From contig CAMWLJ010000002.1 in assembly GCA_947175055.1 (NCBI GenBank), positions 1-64,000 of the forward strand: a stretch of DNA of 64,000 nt, in the 5' to 3' direction. Positions 1-7,588 of the stretch are shown piece by piece; positions within the stretch are counted from its first letter, which is position 1; each line of letters starts with the position of its first letter. This DNA is from an uncultured Lachnospiraceae bacterium (GTDB lineage Bacteria; Bacillota; Clostridia; Lachnospirales; Lachnospiraceae). Made by a program: the position numbers and the translations under genes. The notes beneath the pieces are model-generated. The model made no database searches and was not told the DNA's origin. It saw only the letters and a program-made list of their open reading frames with translations.

Positions 1-87
1 ATGGATGGCCATGCGGCCCGCCAACCGGCAGGTTATGCATGATGTTATTTACTATATATTCACTAAAGCGATAAGGAGATAAGGAGA

Positions 88-990
88 ATGGAAACCATGT
101 CAGAAATTAAATGGAATGACCGTTTTAATCTGGGTGTGGATGAAATCGACAAAGCCCACCAGAAACTTTTTTCAATCGTGAACAAACTGATCGCCTTCAC
201 CGAGAATCCGGCAAAGCAGCAGCACGCCTGTAAAGAAGGCATCAAATACTTCAAAAGCTACACCATCAAACATTTTGCAGAAGAAGAGGCTTATATGCAG
301 TCCATTGCATATGCAGGACTACCCATGCATAAGAGCCTTCATGATAATCTCCGTGACAAGACTCTGCCTGCTCTGGAAGCAGAGTTGGACGATCAGAATT
401 ATTCCATCGAATCCGTTCAGCATTTCATCGGCATCTGTGTCGGATGGCTCACCGGCCACATCATGGTCGAGGATCGCGCCATCACCGGACGCAACGCCAA
501 CAAATGGGTACATACATCTTCCGATGACAAGATGGAATCTATCATCAAAGCGACCACGCAAGGGTTAAAGTCCATGAGCCGCGCACCGATCCAGCTTGTC
601 AGCCAGCATTATGGCGGCGAGGGCTTCAAGGTTGGCAAACCGCTCTGCTACCGACTGACTTACAGCCATAAGTCTGAACAAAAACAACAGATCCATCTTG
701 TTTTCGAGGAATCTGTTGCGATCCTTACCTTAAATAATATTCTTGATATGGACATCAAGCGGATCGACCGGACAGTCATTGACGCTATGAAGATGCTCTC
801 GATACAGCTGGTTGATTACTTGTATAAGTATTTTCCTAACAATGTCAAATATACGCTGGACAAATCCGATTTTCTGACCTTTGATCAGTTTTCCAAGATT
901 TTCTATAAGCAGGCACCGGCCTGCAGCCTACTGTTCAACGTTGACAACCGCGGCTATATCGCCATGTGCATCGATACTATCCAGCAATAA
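88..990 (+). CDS. Bacteriohemerythrin with C-terminal CheX-like domain
   Basis: A 300-residue soluble protein. Residues about 8-135 form a bacteriohemerythrin four-helix bundle with the full di-iron ligand set: H24, H62, E66, H81, H85, H124 and D129. This family binds O2 reversibly and serves as an oxygen sensor or store. Residues about 155-300 form a second alpha/beta domain that resembles the CheX/CheC phosphatase fold (strand-rich start, long central helix, GYIAMCID-like final strand); that assignment is inference from pattern, not from a search. There is no membrane segment. Two AAGGAG sites lie upstream (73-78 and 81-86), so translation may start at ATG 88 or at ATG 97. The gene stands alone and ends in a strong hairpin. 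The hemerythrin assignment is secure; the tail is not. Confidence 0.85.
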   Translation: METMSEIKWNDRFNLGVDEIDKAHQKLFSIVNKLIAFTENPAKQQHACKEGIKYFKSYTIKHFAEEEAYMQSIAYAGLPMHKSLHDNLRDKTLPALEAELDDQNYSIESVQHFIGICVGWLTGHIMVEDRAITGRNANKWVHTSSDDKMESIIKATTQGLKSMSRAPIQLVSQHYGGEGFKVGKPLCYRLTYSHKSEQKQQIHLVFEESVAILTLNNILDMDIKRIDRTVIDAMKMLSIQLVDYLYKYFPNNVKYTLDKSDFLTFDQFSKIFYKQAPACSLLFNVDNRGYIAMCIDTIQQ

Positions 991-1000
991 ACCTACGACA

Positions 1001-1041
1001 AAAGGGGAACCGTCCGCACTGTAAGTGCACGGTTCCCCTTT
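1001..1041. terminator. Bidirectional intrinsic terminator
   Basis: A perfect 13-bp stem (AAAGGGGAACCGT at 1001-1013 against 1029-1041) with a 15-nt loop. A short U tract follows the stem on the plus strand (CCCCTTTATC) and on the minus strand (CCCCTTTTG). It ends the hemerythrin gene and can also stop transcripts of the convergent histidine kinase. Confidence 0.85.
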
Positions 1042-1170
1042 ATCTGTCATAACAGGAAACTTCTTAGTCGGATGCCTGAAACCGTTAAGTTATTGGCGAG
1101 TACTACGTACTCAATGCTCTGCAGCGAGATGCAGGGCACCATGAATAGCAACAATTACCACATTCTCATA

Positions 1171-4100
1171 TCACTGCGCTCTTGACAATACTTTATTCAA
1201 CGTATTGAACAGAATCTCTATGTTGATCGGCTTCGCGATATGACCATCCATGCCGTTACGCAACGCCTCCTGCTTATCCTCCTCGAAAGCATTGGCCGTC
1301 ATGGCGATCACCGGTACGGAAGCAAGCTTTTGATTCTCCAACTGTCTGATCTCCCGCACTGCCTCGTAACCGTTCATCACAGGCATCTGTACATCCATCA
1401 GCACCAGCTGGTAATATCCCGGACTGGATTTCTCTAACATTTCAACTGCGATCTTCCCGTTCTCCGCAACCTCTGTCTTGAAGCCGGCACTATCCAGTAT
1501 CTCTACGGCGATCTCTTGATTCAGCGCATTGTCCTCAGCTAACAGGATCCTCCCTGCCGTAAACTGCACCGTCCCACTCGCCTGTTCCACTTCATCCGCC
1601 TCTTCCAGGCCGATGACAGTGCGCAGGCAGTCACGCAGTTCCGACATGAACAGCGGCTTGCTGCAAAAGGCCGTAACACCGGCTTCTTTGGCCTCTTCCT
1701 CGATGTCCGACCAATCATAGGCCGTCAGGACGATGACCGGCACATCATCGCCCATCATCTGTCTGACTCTCCTGGTCACCTCGATACCGTTCATATCCGG
1801 CAGCAGCCAGTCAATGATATACACCAGATAGCCGTCCTTGCGCATGCTGGCCTGTTTCGTGCGAAGCACTGCCTCCTTGCCGGACAGCGTCCACTCTGCA
1901 CGAAGTCCGATCTGCCCAAGCATATATGAAACACTGTCACAGGTGTTGAAATCATCATCCACCACCAGCGCCCTGCAATTCTTCAATTCCGGAATGTCCT
2001 GTTCTTCCTTCTCATTCTCCCTGATCTGGAAGGTAAAGGAAACCGTAAAGGTAGAACCTTCGCCTGGCTCACTCTCCACTTCGATCGTGCCGTTCATCAT
2101 ATCCACGATATTCTTAGTGATGGCCATACCCAATCCGGTACCCTGGATACCGCTGACCGTAGAATTCATCTCCCGTTCAAAAGGTTCAAAAATATGCTCC
2201 ACAAACTCAGCGCTCATCCCCACACCGTTATCCTTGATGGAAAACTCGTAAGTCGCATAACCCTCCGGCGCTCCGGCCTTCTCCGTGATCCGCATATTGA
2301 TAGCGCCGCCCGCACCGGTGTATTTGACCGCATTGCCCAGCAGATTGAGAAGTACCTGGTTAAGCCGCAGTTTATCACAGAAAATATCCTCATTGCGGAT
2401 ATCCATCGTATCCACATGCAGCTCCAGCTGTTTCGCGTGTACATCCGCTTGTACGATATTACAAATCCCATGCAAGATCTCCGGCAGACTGCACGCTTTC
2501 TCCTCCAGACGGATCTTGCCGCTCTCGATGCGGCTCATATCCAGCACATCGTTGATCAGGCTTAACAGATGGTTACCCGATGTCATGATCTTCTTCAGAT
2601 ATTCCTCCATCCGGTCTCTGTTGTCAATGTGCTTCATCGCCAACGACGTAAAGCCCACGATGGCGTTCATCGGTGTCCGGATATCATGAGACATATTGGA
2701 GAGGAACACACTCTTGGCCTTGCTGGCTCTGTTGGCCTGCATAAGTGCATCCTTTAAGTGGCCTCTCTGCTCCATCTCACTGCGGATTTCCTTATCCACA
2801 CTGCGAATGCCGAGAACAATACTTCTTCGTTCCTCTGCCAGACCTGCTCTTACGATCTTCATCTGGTTATACTCCGGCACACCGCTTCCTTTCGTGCGGA
2901 AATTCACATGGTACTGCTTACCTTCCAGTAGTCCCTGCTCAATCTTATCTTCGGAGACCGCCTGCCGCACCATATCCCGGTCTTCTTCGCAGACATATTC
3001 CTGTATGTAGAATTCCATGCTCTCTTGAAAAGAAAGCTTCTTCTCGAACACTTCCATGAACTGGCGGCTGTCTTCCTCAACGCGCAGCGGCTGCCCGACC
3101 CCATTCTCCAGATCAAAGAAGCATACTACCCTATAATCTATACTCAGTGCCTGCACAAGCGCCGCCTGGCGTCTTTCATTCTCTTCCTCCTGCAGCTTTC
3201 TGGCAGTACAATCCAGAAGGAAACGCTGGTATCGCAGCTCCTCCTTCTCCCGCATCAACTTAACATTGCCCATCACATACCGGATCTCACCGTCTTTGCG
3301 GCGCACACGGTATTCCACACTGACGCTGTCTCCCTCTTCCTTCAGGCTCTTGATCTTCTCCAGCAGTCCGTCCCTGTCTTCCTCCACGACCGCAGATGAC
3401 ACCATATCAAACCCGTCGGCTGCCATCTCCTCCAAAGACGCATATCCCAGGATATCCAATGCCGCCTGATTGGCGCTCATAACCTGAGTGCCGTCCAAAC
3501 TGTGGTACATCATACCACACTCAATATTGTTAAATATCGTCTCCAACGTGTGATTCTTCTGTATGATCTCTTGCTCGTAAGCCCGCTCCTGGGTCACATC
3601 GATCGCCACCCCAACGGTGCCCATTACACTGCCGTCAAGATCATACAACGGTGATTTGTAAGTCGTAAGCAGTTTGGTGCCGTCCCCGGTCTTCACGCAC
3701 TCTTCGGAGATAAAAGTCCGCCCAGACTCCATAACCTGACGTTCCGACTCGATACAGGCCGGATCGTCCTCCTCCACGTCCCAGATATAGGCGTGCCGCT
3801 GTCCTTCCACCTGTTGCTTCGTCTTATTTACCGTACTGCAGAAGCTGTCGTTTACCTTCTCATGAACACCATCCTTATCTTTATACCAGACGAGATTGGG
3901 TACATTATTGATCGTAGCCTCCAGATAATGGCTGGTCTGCCAATAATCCTTACTCATCTTATAAGTCTGCTGCCACCTTAAGAAACGAAAACGAATCTCC
4001 TCCTCTGCCATAGGCAGTAGCCATATGTCCTTCACTGTCTGCAGCTTATCCGTCAAAAGCGGAAACTGCTCCTTCCCTGCAAGCAGAATGAGCTCTGTAT

Positions 4101-4320
4101 CCTCCCCCCTGTCTGTGGTCAACTCACGCACCGTCTCCTCCACATCCATGTCCCGCAGATCTGCCAGGATCACATCAGCGCTATGCGCCGTCACATCCCC
4201 GCCCTCTTTGCTCTTCGTAAATTCGTGTGTAAAACATGGCTGCGGAGGCATCGCCTCGATGACCGCAAATACATCCTGTCGAATGCCCACTAAATGAAAA
4301 TGAACATGACAATGGTACAT
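1171..4320 (-). CDS. Cytoplasmic PAS hybrid sensor histidine kinase with two receiver domains
   Basis: A 1049-residue phosphorelay kinase without membrane segments. Order: an N-terminal receiver-like region (about 1-115), PAS (about 130-247), PAS (about 255-372), a third diverged sensor region (about 395-510), HisKA with H545 in SNMSHDIRTP, HATPase with N box LLNLLGNAVKY (about 657), G1 DNGVGMS (about 697), F box FEPFE and G2 GTGLGM, then two receiver domains with phospho-acceptors D837 (IIDWLLPDMNG) and D976 (LMDVQMPVMNG). There is no Hpt domain, so an Hpt partner must lie elsewhere. Such soluble multi-PAS hybrids are common in Lachnospiraceae and usually respond to internal redox or small-molecule cues; the signal here is unknown. 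The start is supported by TAAGGAGG nine bases upstream. The N-terminus is His-rich (MYHCHVHFH), which could be metal-related but may be chance. Confidence 0.92.
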   Translation of the reverse strand: MYHCHVHFHLVGIRQDVFAVIEAMPPQPCFTHEFTKSKEGGDVTAHSADVILADLRDMDVEETVRELTTDRGEDTELILLAGKEQFPLLTDKLQTVKDIWLLPMAEEEIRFRFLRWQQTYKMSKDYWQTSHYLEATINNVPNLVWYKDKDGVHEKVNDSFCSTVNKTKQQVEGQRHAYIWDVEEDDPACIESERQVMESGRTFISEECVKTGDGTKLLTTYKSPLYDLDGSVMGTVGVAIDVTQERAYEQEIIQKNHTLETIFNNIECGMMYHSLDGTQVMSANQAALDILGYASLEEMAADGFDMVSSAVVEEDRDGLLEKIKSLKEEGDSVSVEYRVRRKDGEIRYVMGNVKLMREKEELRYQRFLLDCTARKLQEEENERRQAALVQALSIDYRVVCFFDLENGVGQPLRVEEDSRQFMEVFEKKLSFQESMEFYIQEYVCEEDRDMVRQAVSEDKIEQGLLEGKQYHVNFRTKGSGVPEYNQMKIVRAGLAEERRSIVLGIRSVDKEIRSEMEQRGHLKDALMQANRASKAKSVFLSNMSHDIRTPMNAIVGFTSLAMKHIDNRDRMEEYLKKIMTSGNHLLSLINDVLDMSRIESGKIRLEEKACSLPEILHGICNIVQADVHAKQLELHVDTMDIRNEDIFCDKLRLNQVLLNLLGNAVKYTGAGGAINMRITEKAGAPEGYATYEFSIKDNGVGMSAEFVEHIFEPFEREMNSTVSGIQGTGLGMAITKNIVDMMNGTIEVESEPGEGSTFTVSFTFQIRENEKEEQDIPELKNCRALVVDDDFNTCDSVSYMLGQIGLRAEWTLSGKEAVLRTKQASMRKDGYLVYIIDWLLPDMNGIEVTRRVRQMMGDDVPVIVLTAYDWSDIEEEAKEAGVTAFCSKPLFMSELRDCLRTVIGLEEADEVEQASGTVQFTAGRILLAEDNALNQEIAVEILDSAGFKTEVAENGKIAVEMLEKSSPGYYQLVLMDVQMPVMNGYEAVREIRQLENQKLASVPVIAMTANAFEEDKQEALRNGMDGHIAKPINIEILFNTLNKVLSRAQ

Positions 4321-4384
4321 TTCTCTTTCCTCCTTAACGATTCCGGTATCAATATAGAACTTATGATCTTTTCCTCATTCTAAT

Positions 4385-4413
4385 ATCATACTGTATTTTA
4401 CGAATCATGGCAA
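4385..4413 (-). promoter_or_regulatory. Sigma-A promoter of the hybrid histidine kinase gene
   Basis: On the minus strand, TTGCCA (-35, 4413-4408) and TATGAT (-10, 4390-4385) are separated by exactly 17 bases. Each hexamer matches consensus at five of six positions. It lies 65 bases upstream of the kinase start codon. Confidence 0.7.
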
Positions 4414-4442
4414 TCAATTTTATACATTTTAGGTGCTTTTCT

Positions 4443-4524
4443 GTAACAGCTCAGCCAGCAATGTCATTAAGTTAGCTTGATGCATAGCAGACGCTTTTAT
4501 AAATGATGAGCTATGAACTGTTAC
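4443..4524 (-). repeat. Intergenic stem element of the GTAACAGTTCA family (copy 1)
   Basis: An 82-bp element with 11-nt arms. Read on the minus strand the arms are GTAACAGTTCA and TGAGCTGTTAC. They pair along their whole length with one G-U wobble, which would be a C-A mismatch in plus-strand RNA. The 3' arm recurs at 30344-30358, and a related longer element lies at 45270-45383. It sits between the esterase and the kinase, both on the minus strand. The rest of the 4321-4684 gap holds the kinase promoter, the inverted repeat at 4585-4618 and AT-rich sequence without a credible gene. Confidence 0.6.
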
Positions 4525-4584
4525 GCTTTCCATTGATTTAGTTAAATACTTATGTATTATTATGCATTTTGTCTTTTACACAGT

Positions 4585-4618
4585 CGTATACCCCACCTGA
4601 TTCCAGGCGGGGTATACG
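4585..4618. repeat. Strong inverted repeat downstream of the esterase gene
   Basis: A 15-bp stem, CGTATACCCC then CCTG, with one A-C mismatch and a 4-nt loop (4600-4603). It lies 67 bases past the esterase stop codon. Neither strand shows a U tract after the stem, so it is not a standard intrinsic terminator. It may protect the 3' end of the mRNA or act as a factor-assisted terminator. Confidence 0.55.
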
Positions 4619-4684
4619 TTGCTTACTATCATTTTATGATGTCAAGATCAAAACGTAACATGGCCCTGATATCATCATACATGC

Positions 4685-6247
4685 TTAATGCTGCACATCC
4701 TTCATCCTACTCGCCATATTTCTGGCAATGATCGGTCCCATGACCTTAGCCAGCATCGGCACCAGCTCATGATCGAAGTTCACCTTCACTGCAGACTCCT
4801 TGTCGATCACAAGTGTCGCCTCTTCCTCCGGCGTGCAGGCAGGCCAGTTTGGCATCTCCGGATTCTCCGGATTACCTGTCTTGGCAAATGCCATCACCGA
4901 ATCAAAGATCAGTTTCTCCACGCGCTCCGTAACGCCTTCTTCCTGAGTATAAGGCGTAAATGCCGTATTGTGGAAGAAATACGGGATATCGGCACAATGC
5001 CACGGTGTCCGACTGCCGTCAAAGTTCATATCCAGATTGAACAGATAGGACCAAGTCTTGTCGTTGCATTTGCTCCTCTCTCTGATATAGTCAATCTCCG
5101 GTGCACGGAAGAAGAAGTCCGCGGTCATGATATCCACCGGATTACGCTCCGGATATGCTTTCTGGAAACTTGCGATCAATCCTGTCACATCCTCATCGCC
5201 CGCTTCCTTCTTCACATACTCTATGCCTTCTTCTGTCGTCATGGTGCGGTGGTCATAAGGCGTAGGCGCAAAGGAACCGAATTCGCCAAACACACTGCCT
5301 ACCATCAACGGAACATGCGCCGTCTCTTTACGGAAGCCGTTGGAGATCGGCTCTCCTTTATAGAAATCATTGACAAAAGGCGCTCCGCCCACATACTCTC
5401 CAGCCTTCTCCAGATCAGGCTTTACCTTATTATAAGCTGCCGCCAGATCGGCAAAAGGAACCGTCTCTAACGCTTTCACATCCTCGATCTTCAGCTCTTC
5501 CATCATTGCCCGTACCAGCTTCTCGCCACTTCCCTTGCAGTCTGCCATCGCGCCGCCGAGCACGCCGCTCATATTGATGCCTTTGGCAACCAATCCGTCA
5601 GCTGCCGGTGTCTGCAGCAGTGTTGTCACCTTCGCGCCACCGCCGGACTGACCGAATACGATCACGTTTTCCGGATCGCCGCCGAACTTCTCTACGTTGT
5701 CATGCAGCCAGCGAAGCGCTGCCACCAGATCGTCTGTTCCTGCATTGCCGGAATTCGCATACTCCTCACCAAAAGCTGACAGATCGCAGTAGCCTAACAC
5801 ATTCAGTCGATGATTCACGGACACCACTACTACCTGTCCCAGCTTACACATATTCTCTCCTTCATAAGCGATCTGCTCGATAGAAGAACCAGCAAAGAAT
5901 CCGCCGCCGTGCAGCCATACCATGACAGGACGCTTCTCCCCGTCCAGACCCGGCGTCCAGATGTTCAGATTCAGGCAATTCTCACTCATGGGCCAATAGC
6001 GATGAGGCACCATCATCTCGCCGATACCGGGCTGCGGCTCATCCAGAAGCGGACACACATGTCCGTAATTGATCGTCGTCATCACATCATCCCAGGCATC
6101 TACCGGCTCCGGTGCATGGAATCTCTTCGCCTTCGCATAAGGAATCCCCTTGAATATGTACATGTCATCATAGAAATAGCCACGTACCTTTCCTTTCTGT
6201 GTCTCTACGATGGCGGTCTTGTCATCGAAAATAAATTTCTTCTCCAT
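4685..6247 (-). CDS. Type B carboxylesterase
   Basis: A 520-residue alpha/beta hydrolase of the carboxylesterase type B (CE10/COesterase) family. The oxyanion motif HGGG is at 113-116. The nucleophile is S201 in GQSGGG, the likely acid is E322 in VFGEFG, and the base is H417 in TPWHCAD, giving the Ser-Glu-His triad of the family. No signal peptide is visible, so it is probably cytoplasmic. The substrate cannot be read from sequence. Its place beside a LacI regulator and GH3 enzymes suggests removal of acyl groups from imported plant oligosaccharides, which is inference. The start has AAGGAGG ten bases upstream. It diverges from the LacI gene, and their promoters share overlapping -35 elements. 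Confidence 0.9.
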   Translation of the reverse strand: MEKKFIFDDKTAIVETQKGKVRGYFYDDMYIFKGIPYAKAKRFHAPEPVDAWDDVMTTINYGHVCPLLDEPQPGIGEMMVPHRYWPMSENCLNLNIWTPGLDGEKRPVMVWLHGGGFFAGSSIEQIAYEGENMCKLGQVVVVSVNHRLNVLGYCDLSAFGEEYANSGNAGTDDLVAALRWLHDNVEKFGGDPENVIVFGQSGGGAKVTTLLQTPAADGLVAKGINMSGVLGGAMADCKGSGEKLVRAMMEELKIEDVKALETVPFADLAAAYNKVKPDLEKAGEYVGGAPFVNDFYKGEPISNGFRKETAHVPLMVGSVFGEFGSFAPTPYDHRTMTTEEGIEYVKKEAGDEDVTGLIASFQKAYPERNPVDIMTADFFFRAPEIDYIRERSKCNDKTWSYLFNLDMNFDGSRTPWHCADIPYFFHNTAFTPYTQEEGVTERVEKLIFDSVMAFAKTGNPENPEMPNWPACTPEEEATLVIDKESAVKVNFDHELVPMLAKVMGPIIARNMASRMKDVQH

Positions 6248-6368
6248 TTTACTGCCTCCTTATTTATTATGTAGCCTCTCAGGATCCCGTCTATCATTTG
6301 AGGGGATCTGCTGTCCGTTGTTACCTTTCGGCCTTCGCCGAGTTTATCGTTTTAGTTCCTAATTATTT

Positions 6369-6397
6369 ATAATATATTTTACCGGATTGTTTGTCAA
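6369..6397 (-). promoter_or_regulatory. Promoter of the esterase gene
   Basis: On the minus strand, a perfect TTGACA (-35, 6397-6392) and TATTAT (-10, 6374-6369) are spaced by 17 bases. The -35 overlaps the -35 of the divergent lacI promoter. The leader to the esterase ATG is about 115 bases. Confidence 0.75.
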
Positions 6398-6420
6398 TTT
6401 TCCTACTTAACCTATATACT
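6391..6420 (+). promoter_or_regulatory. Divergent promoter of the LacI regulator gene
   Basis: TTGTCA (6391-6396) and TATACT (6415-6420), each five of six to consensus, are spaced by 18 bases. The element is back to back with the esterase promoter, so RNA polymerase can occupy only one direction at a time. The 6248-6550 gap holds these two promoters and the palindrome at 6430-6445 and nothing else that I recognise. Confidence 0.5.
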
Positions 6421-6429
6421 GTCAGAAAA

Positions 6430-6445
6430 TATCCTGTTAAGGATA
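6430..6445. promoter_or_regulatory. Candidate operator palindrome at the lacI transcription start
   Basis: TATCCT-GTTA-AGGATA is a perfect 6-bp inverted repeat placed about 10-25 bases downstream of the predicted lacI -10. The position suits autoregulation by the LacI protein. It lacks the CG centre typical of LacI-family operators, so it is only a candidate. Confidence 0.3.
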
Positions 6446-6550
6446 CGTTAAAAACCCTCGCTCTGATATCCATTTCACACCTTGACCCTGTCCCCTTTTT
6501 CCTGTAGCATAAATTTATACAGATTAAATTTCAATTTCAGGAGCAGCACC

Positions 6551-7588
6551 ATGGTCACGATCAAAGAAATCGCACAGGCGGCCAATGTCTCACCGACTAC
6601 CGTCTCCCTCATCCTTAACAGGAAGTCCAAAGAACGTAAAATTTCCCCTCTGACAGAGAAACGTGTACTGGAGATTGCAGAGCGCATGGGTTATCTGCCG
6701 AATCTCCAAGCCGTCAGCCTGAAGAAAGCCGGCAATCTGTTCGCCCACCGGATCCTTATCTTCTGGGTCGCCGATTCCCGCGCCCAGGTCATGATGCGCT
6801 TTTTCCGCGGCCTTGAAGAGAATATCGAGAACAATAACCTGCCCTATGAGGTGCTTCTGCAGTCTTACAGACCGGGCCAGCTTCACCATGCCATGCGCAA
6901 TGAGCTGCTTCTTTCCTGCCACGGCATTATCGTCTGCAATCCGTCAGAGAGCGATATGGAGTTTCTGGACAGCAGCAGTTTTCCGCGTCCGCTCATTCTA
7001 TATAATCGCTATTCCGACAAATACTCCGGTGTCGTCATGGATGACCGTACCATCGGCTCACTCCCGGCAGAGATCTTCGCTTCCCATAACAGAAAGCATC
7101 CTGCCATAGTCAGCAGCCCACCCACCTTCAATGGCATGAACATACGATTGAATCTCTTCGCCTACACATGTCAGTCCCTGGGAATGGGGGAAGCCCTGAT
7201 CTGTCGCTGCGACATCTCACCCAGAAGCAGCTATGATGCGACTCTGCGTTTGCTGCAAGAACACCCTGAAATCGACTGCATCTTCTATCTGCGTGAGGAA
7301 TTAGCGCTGGGTGCATTGCGCGCCTTTTCCGAGAAAGGCATCCGGTTCCCCGACGACATGGAACTGATCGCCGTCGGGGATTCCAGTCTTGGAATCAGCG
7401 AAGTCTCTTCCCCGACTCTCTCTGTGGTGTATTTACCGTTAGAGAAGACGGCCTCCGAGATCGTCAACCTTCTAAACAAGCATCTCTATGCGCCCAGTTG
7501 TCCGGCCGCCTCCACGGTGATCTCTGTCAATTATGTGCCGCGGGAGAGTTGTCCGCCTTATATTCCATGTGAAGACTGCACAACTTGA
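6551..7588 (+). CDS. LacI family transcriptional regulator
   Basis: A 345-residue repressor. Residues 1-50 (TIKEIAQAANVSPTTVSLIL) form the LacI helix-turn-helix and hinge; a periplasmic-binding-protein-like effector domain follows to about residue 330. I chose ATG 6551 because AGGAG lies seven bases upstream and the helix-turn-helix starts there; the 23 codons upstream in frame are not conserved-looking. Placed between the divergent esterase and the convergent GH3 gene, it probably represses one or both in response to a sugar. Its last 62 bases overlap the 3' end of the GH3 gene on the other strand. Confidence 0.9.
   Translation: MVTIKEIAQAANVSPTTVSLILNRKSKERKISPLTEKRVLEIAERMGYLPNLQAVSLKKAGNLFAHRILIFWVADSRAQVMMRFFRGLEENIENNNLPYEVLLQSYRPGQLHHAMRNELLLSCHGIIVCNPSESDMEFLDSSSFPRPLILYNRYSDKYSGVVMDDRTIGSLPAEIFASHNRKHPAIVSSPPTFNGMNIRLNLFAYTCQSLGMGEALICRCDISPRSSYDATLRLLQEHPEIDCIFYLREELALGALRAFSEKGIRFPDDMELIAVGDSSLGISEVSSPTLSVVYLPLEKTASEIVNLLNKHLYAPSCPAASTVISVNYVPRESCPPYIPCEDCTT

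Noticed and set aside
1098-1112. Short palindrome GAGTAC-TAC-GTACTC past the histidine kinase gene
   Set aside because: A 6-bp stem without a U tract in a short gap that already has a strong bidirectional terminator; no function can be supported.
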